DNA of 64,000 nt from Erythrobacter sp. (GCA_027311945.1 DAICXZ010000033.1:1-64000); one strand, 5' to 3'; counted from the first letter of the stretch, positions 43,538 to 53,511 are shown. Made by a program: numbers and translations. Notes: generated from the letters alone by a model not told the origin.

Positions 43538-45151
43538 ATGACCAGTACCAGCGCCAGTGGCATCCGCGAAGTCGATGTCGATGTGGCCATTATCGGCGCT
43601 GGCCCGGCGGGCCTCACTGCGGGATACCTGCTGACCAAGGCTGGCAAATCGGTCGCGATCATCGAAAAGGATGAGACCTACGTCGGCGGCATCAGCCGCA
43701 CGGTCGAGCACGAAGGCTATCGCTTCGATATCGGCGGGCACCGGTTCTTCTCCAAAAGCCAGCAGGTCGTGGACCTGTGGAACGAGATCCTGCCCGACGA
43801 CTTCATCCAGCGCCCCCGGATGAGCCGCATCTACTACGAGGGCAAATTCTACTCCTACCCGCTGCGCGCGTTCGAGGCGCTGCGCAACCTAGGCCTGTGC
43901 CGCTCTGCGCTGTGCATGGCGAGCTACCTCAGATACAAGCTGTTCCCGATCAAGCAGGTGAAAAGCTTCGAGGACTGGACCACCAACCAGTTCGGCAAGA
44001 AGCTCTATTCGATCTTCTTCAAGACCTACACCGAGAAGGTCTGGGGCATGCCCTGCGACGAAATGAGCGCCGACTGGGCTGCTCAGCGCATCAAGGGTCT
44101 CAGCCTGGGGCGCGCGGTGGTTGACGGGTTGAAGCGCTCGCTTGGCCTCAACCGGCTGAACGACGGTTCGGGCAAGCAGGCCAAGACGCTGCTCGAAACG
44201 TTCCGCTATCCCCGCCTCGGCCCCGGCATGATGTGGGACGCCGCGCGCGACAAGATTGTCGCCACCGGCAAGGGTAAGGTGCTGATGAGCCATGCCTTGG
44301 GCCAGCTCGCCAGCGACGGACAGGGCGGCTGGCGCCTGCGCGCCGATGGCCCCGCGGGCGAGACCATTATCACGGCGCGCCACGCGATCAGCTCGGCGCC
44401 GATGCGCGAGCTGGCCACCCGGCTGCATCCGCTGCCCGCCACCACGCTTCAGGCGAGCAACCTCAGGTACCGTGATTTCCTCACCGTCGCGCTGATGATC
44501 CGATCGGACGACCTGTTTCCCGACAACTGGATCTACATCCACGATTCGCAGGTTCAGGTCGGCCGGGTGCAGAACTTCCGCAGCTGGTCGCCCGAGATGG
44601 TGCCCGATCAGGATATTGCCTGCGTGGGCCTCGAATACTTCTGCTTCGAAGGCGACGGTCTGTGGTCGTCGAGCGATGACCAGCTGATTGCGCAGGCCAA
44701 GCGCGAGATGGACATCCTCGGCCTGTGCAAGCCGGAAGACGTGGTCGGCGGCGCGGTGGTGCGGCAGGAAAAGGCCTATCCGGTGTACGACGAAGACTAC
44801 GCCGAGAATGTCGAAGCGATGCGCGCCGAGCTGGAAGAGCGCTTCCCCACGCTGCATCTGGTGGGGCGCAACGGCATGCACCGCTACAACAATCAGGATC
44901 ACGCGATGATGACCGCGATGCTTACCGTGGAGAACATTCTCGCCGGGGAGCGCGTCTACGACACCTGGTGCGTGAACGAGGATGCCGAATACCACGAGGC
45001 CGGCGACGAGGGTGCCGAGAAGGCCATTCCCACGCGCGAAACCCGCCACCTGTCCGAAGATCAGGCGGCAGCGCTGGCTTCGATCCGCGATGTGCCCGCG
45101 CGCGTGGCCGAGGCGGGCGAGAGCGGCGAAGAGACCCGCAAGGTCGCGTGA
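43538..45151 (+). CDS. NAD(P)/FAD-dependent oxidoreductase, UDP-galactopyranose-mutase-like
   Basis: The 537-residue flavoprotein has the dinucleotide motif [15 protein letters not shown] (about 18-32), G-G-I-S-R-T-V and the [11 protein letters not shown] block, and a long helical insert. It belongs to the group between UDP-galactopyranose mutase and protoporphyrinogen-oxidase-like proteins that often sit in polysaccharide clusters. The ATG at 43538 is used; a TTG directly precedes it. Its stop overlaps the GtrA GTG, so the operon is tightly coupled. The substrate could be a nucleotide- or lipid-linked sugar. Confidence 0.85.
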   Translation: MTSTSASGIREVDVDVAIIGAGPAGLTAGYLLTKAGKSVAIIEKDETYVGGISRTVEHEGYRFDIGGHRFFSKSQQVVDLWNEILPDDFIQRPRMSRIYYEGKFYSYPLRAFEALRNLGLCRSALCMASYLRYKLFPIKQVKSFEDWTTNQFGKKLYSIFFKTYTEKVWGMPCDEMSADWAAQRIKGLSLGRAVVDGLKRSLGLNRLNDGSGKQAKTLLETFRYPRLGPGMMWDAARDKIVATGKGKVLMSHALGQLASDGQGGWRLRADGPAGETIITARHAISSAPMRELATRLHPLPATTLQASNLRYRDFLTVALMIRSDDLFPDNWIYIHDSQVQVGRVQNFRSWSPEMVPDQDIACVGLEYFCFEGDGLWSSSDDQLIAQAKREMDILGLCKPEDVVGGAVVRQEKAYPVYDEDYAENVEAMRAELEERFPTLHLVGRNGMHRYNNQDHAMMTAMLTVENILAGERVYDTWCVNEDAEYHEAGDEGAEKAIPTRETRHLSEDQAAALASIRDVPARVAEAGESGEETRKVA

Positions 45152-45567
45152 CGGTGATCTGGCGCAAGCTGATCGCGCCCGTGTTCGAGGTGCAGTTCCT
45201 GCGCTATGGGATCAGTGCCCTCGCGGCGATGGCCGTTGACGTCGGCTGTTTCATGATCCTGCTCGGGCAGGGCGCAGCCGCTGGCCTCGCCGCCGCCCTC
45301 GCCTACGGCGCAGGGATGATCGCGAACTGGTGGCTGGTGAGCCGCGGCGTGTTCGACGCGGGTCTGGCACCGAGAGGCCCGATCCGCTTGCGCCAGCAGA
45401 TCCTGTTCTACGGCACCACGCTAAGCGGCCTTGCCATCACCACCGCGATTGTGAGTGTGCTAGTCGCGGCTGGCATGCTTCCAATGCTCACGAAGGGCAT
45501 CGCCCTGGTGGTGAGTTTTTTCCTGAATTGGGGCGTTCGGAAGTACTTCGTTTTCCGCCCTGCGTAA
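45148..45567 (+). CDS. GtrA-family membrane protein (lipid-linked sugar flippase)
   Basis: The 139-residue protein has four membrane helices and the GtrA_DPMS_TM pattern: [12 protein letters not shown] near residue 17 and [10 protein letters not shown] near the C-terminus. GtrA proteins move undecaprenyl- or polyprenyl-phosphate-linked sugars across the inner membrane. It starts at GTG overlapping the upstream TGA. Typical gtr operons also have a GtrB synthase and a GtrC transferase; GtrB is absent here, while a GT-C-like gene follows two genes later. Confidence 0.88.
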   Translation: MTVIWRKLIAPVFEVQFLRYGISALAAMAVDVGCFMILLGQGAAAGLAAALAYGAGMIANWWLVSRGVFDAGLAPRGPIRLRQQILFYGTTLSGLAITTAIVSVLVAAGMLPMLTKGIALVVSFFLNWGVRKYFVFRPA

Positions 45568-45597
45568 CTTTTGCGAGACAGACAAGGTAAGCACTGC

Positions 45598-46635
45598 ATG
45601 GCATCCTATCTCGTAACCGGCGGTTCCGGATTTCTCGGCACCCTGCTCGTGGGCCGGCTGCTGGCCGATGGCCACACGGTCACCTCGCTAGACCTGCTGC
45701 CGACATCGCTTGCGAACCCGAGGCTGGATGCCGTGGTCGGCGATATCCGCGACCGCGCCTGCCTCGATGCGATCTTTGCGCGCGGGGTGCCCGATGCGGT
45801 GTTTCACTGCGCGGCGCTGCTGGCGCACGGCTCGATCCCCGACAGCGAACTCGACAGCCACAACGTGCTGGGCACGCAAGTGCTGGCCGAGGCCTGCGCC
45901 GATGCGGGTGTCGGCAAGATCGTCTACACCTCGAGCAACTGCCTGTGGGGCCACGGCTTCGATGCGCCGGTGAGCGAGGACATCGCGCCGGAACCGTGCG
46001 AACACTATGGCATGACCAAGTGGGAGGGCGAGAAGATCCTCGCCTGTCTCGGCAACCGGATCGAGAGCGTTTCGATCCGCTGCCCCACGATCATCGACGA
46101 GGGACGCCTTGGCCTCCTCGCGATCCTCTTCGAGTTTATCGCCGACGGCAACCGCATCCCGTTGGTGGGCGACGGCAGCAACCGGTATCAGTTCATCTAC
46201 GCCGCCGACCTGATCGAGGCCATGCTGCGCGCCGCGCATTGCGAGGGAAGCCACGTGTTTGGCATCGGTTCGGACGATGTGCCGAGCATGGCGGGCGCGT
46301 TCCAGCACGTCATCGACGGCTCAGCCAGCCGCTCGCGCCTGCTGCGGCTGCCCAAGTGGCCGATGATTACCGCGATGAAGCTCGCGCATAGGCTGCGCCT
46401 CTCGCCGCTCGGCCCCTATCACTACCGCATGATCGCAAGCAGCTTCGTGTTCGACACCAGCGCGATCAAGCGCACGCTGGGCTGGCAGCCTACGCTCACC
46501 AACGGTGAGATGCTGCTGAAGGCCTATCGCTACTATCACCTGAATCGACAGGAAATCGGCGCGCGCGAGAATGTTTCGGCCCATAGTCAGGCTGCGAAAA
46601 TGGGCGTGATCCGGGTGCTCAAGTGGCTGGCCTAG
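45598..46635 (+). CDS. NAD-dependent epimerase/dehydratase (extended SDR)
   Basis: The 345-residue extended SDR has the glycine motif G-G-S-G-F-L-G (residues 8-14), S-S-N-C-L-W-G and the Y-G-M-T-K catalytic pair. It resembles UDP-sugar epimerases/dehydratases and relatives such as 3-beta-hydroxysteroid dehydrogenase-like proteins. It begins 30 nt after the GtrA gene and overlaps the start of the next gene by 13 nt. It probably shapes the sugar nucleotide or lipid-linked sugar used by the operon; the product sugar cannot be named. Confidence 0.87.
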   Translation: MASYLVTGGSGFLGTLLVGRLLADGHTVTSLDLLPTSLANPRLDAVVGDIRDRACLDAIFARGVPDAVFHCAALLAHGSIPDSELDSHNVLGTQVLAEACADAGVGKIVYTSSNCLWGHGFDAPVSEDIAPEPCEHYGMTKWEGEKILACLGNRIESVSIRCPTIIDEGRLGLLAILFEFIADGNRIPLVGDGSNRYQFIYAADLIEAMLRAAHCEGSHVFGIGSDDVPSMAGAFQHVIDGSASRSRLLRLPKWPMITAMKLAHRLRLSPLGPYHYRMIASSFVFDTSAIKRTLGWQPTLTNGEMLLKAYRYYHLNRQEIGARENVSAHSQAAKMGVIRVLKWLA

Positions 46636-48464
46636 GCGCGCGCGACCCCGAGTCTGCGCCGACGAATCCGGCCACCGACCGCTTCACGCTGTTCGGCCCC
46701 TGGCGGGCGGCGGCACTGGTGGCGTTCCTGCTGCTGGTGGTGCCCCTGTCCACCCTGCTCAAAGGGCAGATGCCCGAGCCGGATGATTACTTGCGGCTGC
46801 AGCAAGTGCGCGACCTTCTTGCAGGCCAGAACTGGTTCGATTCGCGTCAGTATCGGATGAACCCCCCGTTCGGGGCCGACATTCACTGGGTGCGGCTGGT
46901 CGATATTCCGATTGCCGCGTTCATTCTCGTCTTCCGCCTGTTTCTTGATGAGCGCCTTGCCGAGACCTGTGCGCTGGTCGCGGTTCCATTGTTCCAGTTC
47001 GCAGTGGTGATCGCCCTGTTGCGCGCGCTCATGCGTGAGCTGGGCCAGACCCCGCAGGAGGTCGTCCTGGCGGTTGTGCTCGTGCCACTGATGCCGTTGC
47101 TGCTGTTCAGTTTCATGCCTTTGCGGATCGACCACCACGGCTGGCAGGCGATCAGCGTCCTGGCGATGGTCTGGCTGATGCTGCGCGGATCCTATCGCGA
47201 TGCGCTGATCGGCGGGGTGCTTGCTGCCGCGCTGATCTGGATTTCGGTCGAAGGCGTGCCGATGGTGGCCATTATCGCCGGAATTTACGCGCTGCGCTAT
47301 GTGTCGGGCAAACGGCGCGAACACGAGGCCTTCCTGCTTGGCCTCGCACTGGCGGGGCCGGGGCTGTATCTCGGCTTGCGCCCGCTCTCAGCCATTGGCG
47401 AGAGCTATTGCGACATGATGAGCTGGCCCCACTTTCTGGCCTTCGCCTTGTCCGCAAGCGTGGTCGCGGCAAGCCGGTTCTTCCCCGGTCAGGACGACGC
47501 CCGCTTGAGGTTCGCAGCGCTCTTGCCGGCCCCGCTGCTGGCAGCTCCTGCCCTGTTGGTTCCGTTGGGAGTCTGCGCGATCTCGCCTATGGCGGTGCTT
47601 GATCCACTCTTGCGCGACAACTGGTTTCATTACCTGCTGGAATCCGCGCCAGTGTGGCGACAAATTCCATCGGCTGCGGGCATGATGGTGGGCGGGGTCA
47701 TTGTCCTGCTGGTCGGCATCAAGGTGGTTTACCGACGCTTCGGGGCCACGGACATGCGCGGCCCATGGCTGGAGCTGACCTTGGCAACACTTGGCGCGGC
47801 GCTGATCGCTTCGCTGGTGCTGCGCGCTGGCGTCACTTTGCAGCTTTTGCTGCTGCCCTTCTCCGCTGCCATCGTCCATCTGCTGTTGCCGCGCGCGCGC
47901 GCGCTCCGCGCCGTGCTGCCACGTGTGCTGGCGACCGTCGGGTGCTTTGTGATCGCCACACCCGCAATTCCCAGCGCGGTGTTCAAGCTGTTCGATTCTT
48001 ACAGCAGTTACACGCTGGTCGAGCATCCGCTGCTGGGCCGCGAAGGCAATTGCGACATCGGGCTGCTCAACCAGCTGGCGCCCGCCATGATGTTCAATTC
48101 GATTGACCTCGGGGCGGAGGTGGTGGCGCGCACGCCGCACAGCGTGGTGATGGGGGGGTATCACCGCAATCAGGCCAAGATGATCGAGGTGATCCGCGCG
48201 TTCAGCGGCCCTCTTGATCAGGCCCACGCGGTTATTGCGGTCAACAATGCCGACTATCTCGTGACCTGCTCCGCTTCGGCCGACCTTGCTGCCTATGCCA
48301 ATATGGGCGAGGGTAATCTGGCAGACCGCATCTTTGCGCGCGACGTGCCAGGCTGGCTGGTGCCGGTCGAAACCGGGAACCCGGCCTTGCGGCTCTATCG
48401 TGTGATGCCGCTAGCGCAGCAATCCCCTATCCCTGAGGCCGGAAATCCAGCGCCACGCCGTTGA
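46623..48464 (+). CDS. Polytopic membrane protein, GT-C-like glycosyltransferase
   Basis: The 613-residue protein has about eleven hydrophobic helices and a first external loop with an acidic pair, P-E-P-D-D-Y-L-R-L (Asp54-Asp55), followed by P-P-F-G-A-D-I-H-W. That acidic loop recalls GT-C enzymes (PMT, STT3, ArnT), which use lipid-linked sugars, and uncharacterised relatives are common in alphaproteobacteria. It starts at GTG inside the epimerase end. A soluble C-terminal domain of about 140 residues follows the last helices. The 3' end overlaps the convergent msrB gene by 38 bp. The acceptor is unknown. Confidence 0.75.
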   Translation: MAGLGARDPESAPTNPATDRFTLFGPWRAAALVAFLLLVVPLSTLLKGQMPEPDDYLRLQQVRDLLAGQNWFDSRQYRMNPPFGADIHWVRLVDIPIAAFILVFRLFLDERLAETCALVAVPLFQFAVVIALLRALMRELGQTPQEVVLAVVLVPLMPLLLFSFMPLRIDHHGWQAISVLAMVWLMLRGSYRDALIGGVLAAALIWISVEGVPMVAIIAGIYALRYVSGKRREHEAFLLGLALAGPGLYLGLRPLSAIGESYCDMMSWPHFLAFALSASVVAASRFFPGQDDARLRFAALLPAPLLAAPALLVPLGVCAISPMAVLDPLLRDNWFHYLLESAPVWRQIPSAAGMMVGGVIVLLVGIKVVYRRFGATDMRGPWLELTLATLGAALIASLVLRAGVTLQLLLLPFSAAIVHLLLPRARALRAVLPRVLATVGCFVIATPAIPSAVFKLFDSYSSYTLVEHPLLGREGNCDIGLLNQLAPAMMFNSIDLGAEVVARTPHSVVMGGYHRNQAKMIEVIRAFSGPLDQAHAVIAVNNADYLVTCSASADLAAYANMGEGNLADRIFARDVPGWLVPVETGNPALRLYRVMPLAQQSPIPEAGNPAPRR

Positions 48465-48933
48465 TGCAGTGGCGCTTGCCGGTCGGGCGGGGGCCGTCAT
48501 CGAACACGTGGCCGAGGTGCCCGCCGCAATCCGCACAGTGCACCTCGCGCCGTACGTAGCCGAGCTTGCGATCGGTCGAATAGCCGACCGCGCCCGCGTC
48601 GATCGCCTGATAGAAGCTCGGCCAGCCGGTGCCGCTGTCGAACTTGGTATCCGATGAATAGACTGCATTGCCGCACCCGGCGCAGACGAAAGTGCCATCG
48701 CGGTGCTCGTCGTTCAGCGGCGAGGAGAACGGGCGCTCGGTCGCCTCTTCGCGCAGCACGCGGTATTCCATGTCGGTGAGGCGGCGGCGCCATTCGGCGT
48801 CGGTATGCGTCACGCGGAAGTTCTGCTGGGCCTTGGCAGGCTCGCTGCCGCAGGCGCTGAGCACGGGCAGCGACACGCCCACGCCAAGCCATGTCAACGC
48901 GGAGCGACGGGAAAGCATGGGATCGTGGGTCAT
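48427..48933 (-). CDS. msrB: Lipoprotein peptide-methionine (R)-S-oxide reductase
   Basis: MsrB reduces the R-epimer of methionine sulfoxide. The 168-residue protein has a twin-arginine N-terminus (S-R-R-S-A-L-T-W-L) and a lipobox L-S-A-C at Cys28, pointing to a membrane-anchored periplasmic form. Zinc cysteines are C-A-G-C (84, 87) and C-A-D-C (133, 136); the catalytic Cys156 is in R-H-C-I-N-G. It pairs functionally with exported MsrA at 11750. The 3' end overlaps the GT-C-like gene on the other strand. Confidence 0.93.
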   Translation of the reverse strand: MTHDPMLSRRSALTWLGVGVSLPVLSACGSEPAKAQQNFRVTHTDAEWRRRLTDMEYRVLREEATERPFSSPLNDEHRDGTFVCAGCGNAVYSSDTKFDSGTGWPSFYQAIDAGAVGYSTDRKLGYVRREVHCADCGGHLGHVFDDGPRPTGKRHCINGVALDFRPQG

Positions 48934-48943
48934 GAGGGCACCT

Positions 48944-50221
48944 CTAGCGGGCCGCGGCGGAACCCTTGCTGAACAGGCCGCGCACGAACCCGACCGGCCC
49001 GCGTCTACTCTCCTTAGCCTTTATAGGGCTTTGCGGGCCGGATTTCATCACCCGCTTGCGGAACATGCTCGCGCCCACGCGGATGAAGACCGCCACGCAC
49101 AGCGCCTGCCACGCCAGCGCCACTGCGTGCGGCCAGAGGCGATCGTCCATCGCCGCGTGGGCCACCATCACGAAGGGCGAGCTCAGGGGGAAGGCCATGC
49201 CGAGCCAGTCGATCCAGCCACCGGCATTGGTGATCGTGAGGCTGGAGAGGAAGAACACCAGCACCTGCAACATGGTGGCGGGCATCGACAGCGTCTGCAC
49301 CTCGCGCACCGTTTTCGCCTGCGAGCCGATGGTGAGGAAGATCGCGCCGAGCAGCAGGTAGCCCATGCCGAAATAGAGCGCGAACAACGCCATGAACATC
49401 GGCCAGCCGACGCCCGGCATCGCGTAGTCCGACAGCGAAACGCCGCCCGCCGTCAGCACGATACCTGCCGTGGTGCCCCAGACGAGGATTCCCACCACCG
49501 AGATGGCCAGCATCGCGAACAATTTGCCGAGGAACAGCGCGTCCATCGGAATGGCGGCGGCGAGCACCTCGATGATCTTGTTGCCCTTTTCCTCGACAAG
49601 GTTCGAGAGCACCATCGAGGCGAGCAGCATGATGAGCAGGAACAATAGCACCTGCCCGCCCTGCGCGGTGTTGATGCGCGCCGAATTGCGCGCCGCGGCG
49701 CTGGAGGCGACTTCGCTGGTTGCCACCGTGGGATAGTCGAGCGACTGGCCCTCTGCCTGCGCGGCGATCATGCCGATAACGCCCTGCCAGCGGGCGATGC
49801 TGCCATCGGTGGCGGTGAGGTGCGGCGCGGCAGGCGTGCCGGTGACCACGGCGGCGAGCTGGCCCTCGCTTTCCTGCAAGGCGGCCCTTGCGTTGAATGG
49901 CTCGCCCTGCGCGACTGCGCGCAATTCGCTCATCGGCGGAACGGCGGAGCCGAGCCGTTCGGCCAGCGCCTCGCGCGCATCGATCATCGCGCGGTTGTCC
50001 TCGGCGCTCATGGCGAGGCCGACGCTGGCCACGCCCGCGTTCTGCTGCACCTGCGCGCCGACCCCGCCTGCCAGCGCCATCACCACCACCGGGAACAGCG
50101 GGCCGAGCAGGAAGAAGATGAACGCGCGGCTGAACAGGATCGCGGTAAAGTCGCGCCGCGCAACTACATAGGCGGCCTGAAACAGCGGCAGGCGTCCGCC
50201 GGGGTGTTTCTGCGCGTTCAT
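48944..50221 (-). CDS. ABC-2 type exporter permease (NatB-like)
   Basis: The 425-residue permease has one N-terminal helix, a large extracytoplasmic domain (about residues 60-180) and about five C-terminal helices, the layout of NatB-type Na+ or drug efflux permeases. E-E-K-G-N-K-I-I-E-V-L follows the first helix of the membrane core. The ATG at 50221 overlaps the stop of the ATPase gene (ATGA), so the ATPase is translated first and coupled. The frame continues upstream only as a shadow. The transported substrate is unknown. Confidence 0.88.
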   Translation of the reverse strand: MNAQKHPGGRLPLFQAAYVVARRDFTAILFSRAFIFFLLGPLFPVVVMALAGGVGAQVQQNAGVASVGLAMSAEDNRAMIDAREALAERLGSAVPPMSELRAVAQGEPFNARAALQESEGQLAAVVTGTPAAPHLTATDGSIARWQGVIGMIAAQAEGQSLDYPTVATSEVASSAAARNSARINTAQGGQVLLFLLIMLLASMVLSNLVEEKGNKIIEVLAAAIPMDALFLGKLFAMLAISVVGILVWGTTAGIVLTAGGVSLSDYAMPGVGWPMFMALFALYFGMGYLLLGAIFLTIGSQAKTVREVQTLSMPATMLQVLVFFLSSLTITNAGGWIDWLGMAFPLSSPFVMVAHAAMDDRLWPHAVALAWQALCVAVFIRVGASMFRKRVMKSGPQSPIKAKESRRGPVGFVRGLFSKGSAAAR

Positions 50222-51198
50222 GCTGGCTCTCCCGGTTCGCCCGCGACCATGTCTTTCGCTGCCGCCTCGCCCGCGATGGCGACGAAGGCGTCGTGCAGCC
50301 CGGCGCGCTCGATCGAGAGCGAGAGGATACCCGCCTCGCCTTCGATCAGCGCCTTGAGCAGGGGCTCCACCCCGCTTTCGGGCAGTGCGAAGGTCCAGAA
50401 ATCGCCCATGCGGCGCGCGTCGCCGGGCAGAGCCGCCAGCCACCCGCCCTCGCGGCGGCGCGTTTCGAGCCGCACCTGCGCGGGGATACGGTCGCGCGCT
50501 TCGTCGACCCGGCCCGCGAACGGCACTTTGCCGCCGGCAATGATTGCTATCCCTTCGCACAGGCGCTCGGCATGGGCGATGACGTGGGTGGAGAAGATCA
50601 CCGTGGTGCCCTTGTCGGCGAGGCCGCGAATCAGGTCTTCGAGCTTGCCCTGGTTGATCGCGTCGAGGCCCGAGAACGGCTCGTCGAGCACCACCAGCTT
50701 CGGCTCGTGAACCAGCGTGCCGAGCAGTTGCACGGTCTGCGCCATGCCTTTGGAAAGCTGGCGGATCTGGCGGTCGACCGCGTGGCCGAGGCCGTGGCTT
50801 TCGAGCAGTTCGCGCGCCCTCTCGCGGCCCTGCGGCAAGGGCAGGCCGCGCAGCGCGCCCATGAAGGCGATGGCGTCATAGGCCTTCATTGCCGGATAAA
50901 GCCCGCGCTCTTCGGGCAGATAACCGATGAAGCGGGCGACATCCTGCGGATTGCGCGCGCCGAGCACCCGCCGCTCGCCCTCGTCGGGGTCGATAATGCC
51001 GAGCAGCATGCGCAGGGTGGTGGTCTTGCCCGCGCCGTTGGGGCCGAGGATGCCGTAAATCGCGCCGGTGGGGATGGCGAGGTCCACCCCGTCGACCGCC
51101 GTGGCGGCGTCGAACCGCTTTACGAGCCCGCGGGCGTCGATGGCCAGCGGGGGAGCGGTGTCGGTGCCTTTGGAGAAATCGCCTGTCGCCATGGTCAT
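50218..51198 (-). CDS. ABC exporter ATP-binding protein (NatA-like)
   Basis: The 326-residue ATPase has Walker A G-P-N-G-A-G-K-T-T (about 53-61), the signature L-S-K-G-M-A-Q, Walker B V-V-L-D-E-P-F-S-G-L-D and a switch His in S-T-H-V. The C-terminal extension of about 100 residues is of the NatA type. Either of two nearby ATGs (51198, 51192) may start it. It partners the NatB-like permease. It is divergent from queG with a gap of about 30 bp, so the two promoters must overlap. Confidence 0.92.
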   Translation of the reverse strand: MTMATGDFSKGTDTAPPLAIDARGLVKRFDAATAVDGVDLAIPTGAIYGILGPNGAGKTTTLRMLLGIIDPDEGERRVLGARNPQDVARFIGYLPEERGLYPAMKAYDAIAFMGALRGLPLPQGRERARELLESHGLGHAVDRQIRQLSKGMAQTVQLLGTLVHEPKLVVLDEPFSGLDAINQGKLEDLIRGLADKGTTVIFSTHVIAHAERLCEGIAIIAGGKVPFAGRVDEARDRIPAQVRLETRRREGGWLAALPGDARRMGDFWTFALPESGVEPLLKALIEGEAGILSLSIERAGLHDAFVAIAGEAAAKDMVAGEPGEPA

Positions 51199-51227
51199 GC
51201 TGTCACTTTAGGGGGGAGGAATGAACC

Positions 51228-52301
51228 TTGCACACCCCTACCATGGTTAATCTCGCCGAGACCACGGTGCAGGACCAGTTGCGCGAAAAGGCGCGCGAGC
51301 TGGGCTTTGCTGCGATCGGCTTTGCTCCGGCCGAGGATGATCCGGTGCGCGCGGCAAGGCTGCACGAGTGGATCGAGGCGGGTTACCACGGCGAGATGCA
51401 GTGGATGGCCGACCGTGCCGATGTGCGGCAGGGGCCGCAATCGATGTGGCCGGTTGCCAAAAGCGTGATCGCGCTGGGGATGAGCTACGCGCCAGAGGTC
51501 GATCCGCTGGCCTTGGAGGGCGATCCCGAAAAGGCACGCATTTCGGTCTATGCCCATGGGCGCGACTATCACGATGTGATGAAAAAGGCGCTGAAGGCGC
51601 TGGCGCGTTGGTTGGTGGAGCAAGCGCCGGAGACCGAACTCAAGGTTTTCGTCGACACCGCGCCGGTGATGGAGAAACCGCTCGGGCAGGTGGCGGGGCT
51701 GGGCTGGCAGGGCAAGCATACCAACCTCGTCAGCCGCGAGCACGGTTCGTGGCTGTTCCTTGGTGCGATCTACACCACGGCGGAGTTTGTGCCCGATGAG
51801 CCGCAGACCGATCACTGCGGATCGTGCCGCGCCTGTCAGGATGCCTGCCCGACCGATGCCTTCGTCTCGCCCTATAAGCTCGACGCGCGGCGCTGCATTT
51901 CCTATCTGACAATCGAATATCCCGGGCCGATCCCGGAGGAGTTTCGCGAAGCCATCGGCAACCGCATTTATGGCTGCGACGATTGCCTTGCCGTTTGTCC
52001 GTGGAACAAGTTTGCCGACACTGCCGCCCGGCACAAGGCCTTTGCCGCGCGCGAGGAGCTGGTTGAACCAATTGTGGCCGAGTTACTGGCACTCGACGAT
52101 GCCGCTTTTCGCACCAAGTTCTCCGGTTCGCCGATCAAGCGGATCGGGCGCAACCGCTTCGTGCGCAACTGCCTGATCGCGGCGGGCAACAGCGGCAATG
52201 CCGATTTGACCGAGCCGGTGCGAGCCTTGACCGACGACGCGGACCCCGTGGTAGCGGAAGCCGCGCAGTGGGCGCTCGGCAGGCTTACAACAGTTCCTTG
52301 A
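51228..52301 (+). CDS. queG: Epoxyqueuosine reductase
   Basis: QueG reduces epoxyqueuosine in tRNA to queuosine. The 357-residue protein has two 4Fe-4S cysteine clusters ([12 protein letters not shown], then [10 protein letters not shown]) and the corrinoid-site region [10 protein letters not shown]. The TTG at 51228 has a GGGGGGAGGA site at good spacing; an ATG at 51243 would also serve. A nine-codon frame starts at 51221 directly on the ribosome binding site and overlaps the start, which might affect initiation. No other queuosine gene is near. Confidence 0.94.
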   Translation: MHTPTMVNLAETTVQDQLREKARELGFAAIGFAPAEDDPVRAARLHEWIEAGYHGEMQWMADRADVRQGPQSMWPVAKSVIALGMSYAPEVDPLALEGDPEKARISVYAHGRDYHDVMKKALKALARWLVEQAPETELKVFVDTAPVMEKPLGQVAGLGWQGKHTNLVSREHGSWLFLGAIYTTAEFVPDEPQTDHCGSCRACQDACPTDAFVSPYKLDARRCISYLTIEYPGPIPEEFREAIGNRIYGCDDCLAVCPWNKFADTAARHKAFAAREELVEPIVAELLALDDAAFRTKFSGSPIKRIGRNRFVRNCLIAAGNSGNADLTEPVRALTDDADPVVAEAAQWALGRLTTVP

Positions 52302-53511
52302 GCGGCCGCTCGATGTCGGCCACCTCGGCGGCATCGACCTGCGTGCGCGCCTCGATCAGCTTGCGGCCTTGCACGTAATCCTTGGTGCGGTTCACGGCGT
52401 CGATGGCGAGGATGCGGCCATCCTTCAGATAAACAACGGAAAAGCTCCGCTCCGCCGGGTCGCCGCGCAGCACTGTCGCGTCGTGACCCTGGCTGATCCC
52501 GGCAGTCTGCAACCTCAGGTCGTACTGGTTCGACCAGAACCACGGGAAGGCCTCATAGGGAGCAGGCTCCCCGCAAATCGCGCGGGCTGCGGTGGTGGCC
52601 ATGTCGTTGGCGTTCTGCACGCTTTCGAGCCGGATCACCGCGCCGCCGGCATAGGCATTGGCATGAGCGGCACAGTCGCCGATGGCATAGATGTCGGGCA
52701 GGCTGGTGTGGCAGAATTCGTCGACATCGACGCCGTTGGCCCCGGCAGCCCCGGCATCGATCAGCGGGCCGACTGCGGGCACGATCCCGATCCCGACCAC
52801 CACCGCATCGCAGGGCAGCACTTCGCCATTCGTCAGCTCGACCCCGGTCACACGGGTGCCGTCGCCCTGCAGGCATTCGACCCCTTCGCCGATCCGCAGG
52901 TCCACGCCCTGCGCGCGGTGCTCGGCCTCGTAGAAGCGCGACAGCTCCTCGCCCGCCACGCGTGAGAGGACGCGGTCGAGCGCCTCGATCAGCACGACCT
53001 CGCAGCCGAGCTTGCGCAGCACGGCGGCCGCCTCAAGCCCGATATAGCCGCCGCCGATCACCGCGATCCGGCGCCTGCCTTCGGTCAGCTCGGCGATCAG
53101 CTTGTCGACATCGGCCTTGTCGCGCACCGCATGGACGCCCTCAAGGTTGCCGCCGTTGCACGAAAGCCTGCGGGCATTCCCGCCCGCCGCCCAGATCAGC
53201 TTGCCATAACCCATGGTATCGCCGCCCGAGAGCGTGACCTGATGCGCATCGGGATCGATCCGAGTGACAGCCTTTCCGAGGTGCAGGGTAACATCCTTTT
53301 CACCCCAGAACGCCTCGGGCCGGATCAGCAGCCGCTCGAACGGTTTGTCGCCGGAGAGGTACTCCTTCGACAGCGGTGGCCGCTCATAAGGCGGAAACGG
53401 ATCGCGCCCGATCATGGCGATCGAGCCGGTGAAGCCCTGCTGCCGCAAGGCGATTGCGGCCTGAGCGCCGCCATGGCCGGCCCCCACGATGATCACGTCG
53501 TAGCTTGTCAT
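52285..53511 (-). CDS. FAD-dependent ferredoxin reductase (rhodocoxin/putidaredoxin reductase type)
   Basis: The 408-residue flavoprotein has two Rossmann motifs ([11 protein letters not shown] near residue 10 and [11 protein letters not shown] near 150), R-P-P-L-S-K-E-Y, and the C-terminal D-I-Y-A-I-G-D-C-A block. This is the class that passes electrons from NAD(P)H to a 2Fe-2S ferredoxin for P450s and ring hydroxylases. No ferredoxin is adjacent. It converges with queG with a 17-bp overlap at the 3' ends. A link to the P450 at 34243 is possible but unproven. Confidence 0.9.
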   Translation of the reverse strand: MTSYDVIIVGAGHGGAQAAIALRQQGFTGSIAMIGRDPFPPYERPPLSKEYLSGDKPFERLLIRPEAFWGEKDVTLHLGKAVTRIDPDAHQVTLSGGDTMGYGKLIWAAGGNARRLSCNGGNLEGVHAVRDKADVDKLIAELTEGRRRIAVIGGGYIGLEAAAVLRKLGCEVVLIEALDRVLSRVAGEELSRFYEAEHRAQGVDLRIGEGVECLQGDGTRVTGVELTNGEVLPCDAVVVGIGIVPAVGPLIDAGAAGANGVDVDEFCHTSLPDIYAIGDCAAHANAYAGGAVIRLESVQNANDMATTAARAICGEPAPYEAFPWFWSNQYDLRLQTAGISQGHDATVLRGDPAERSFSVVYLKDGRILAIDAVNRTKDYVQGRKLIEARTQVDAAEVADIERPLKELL

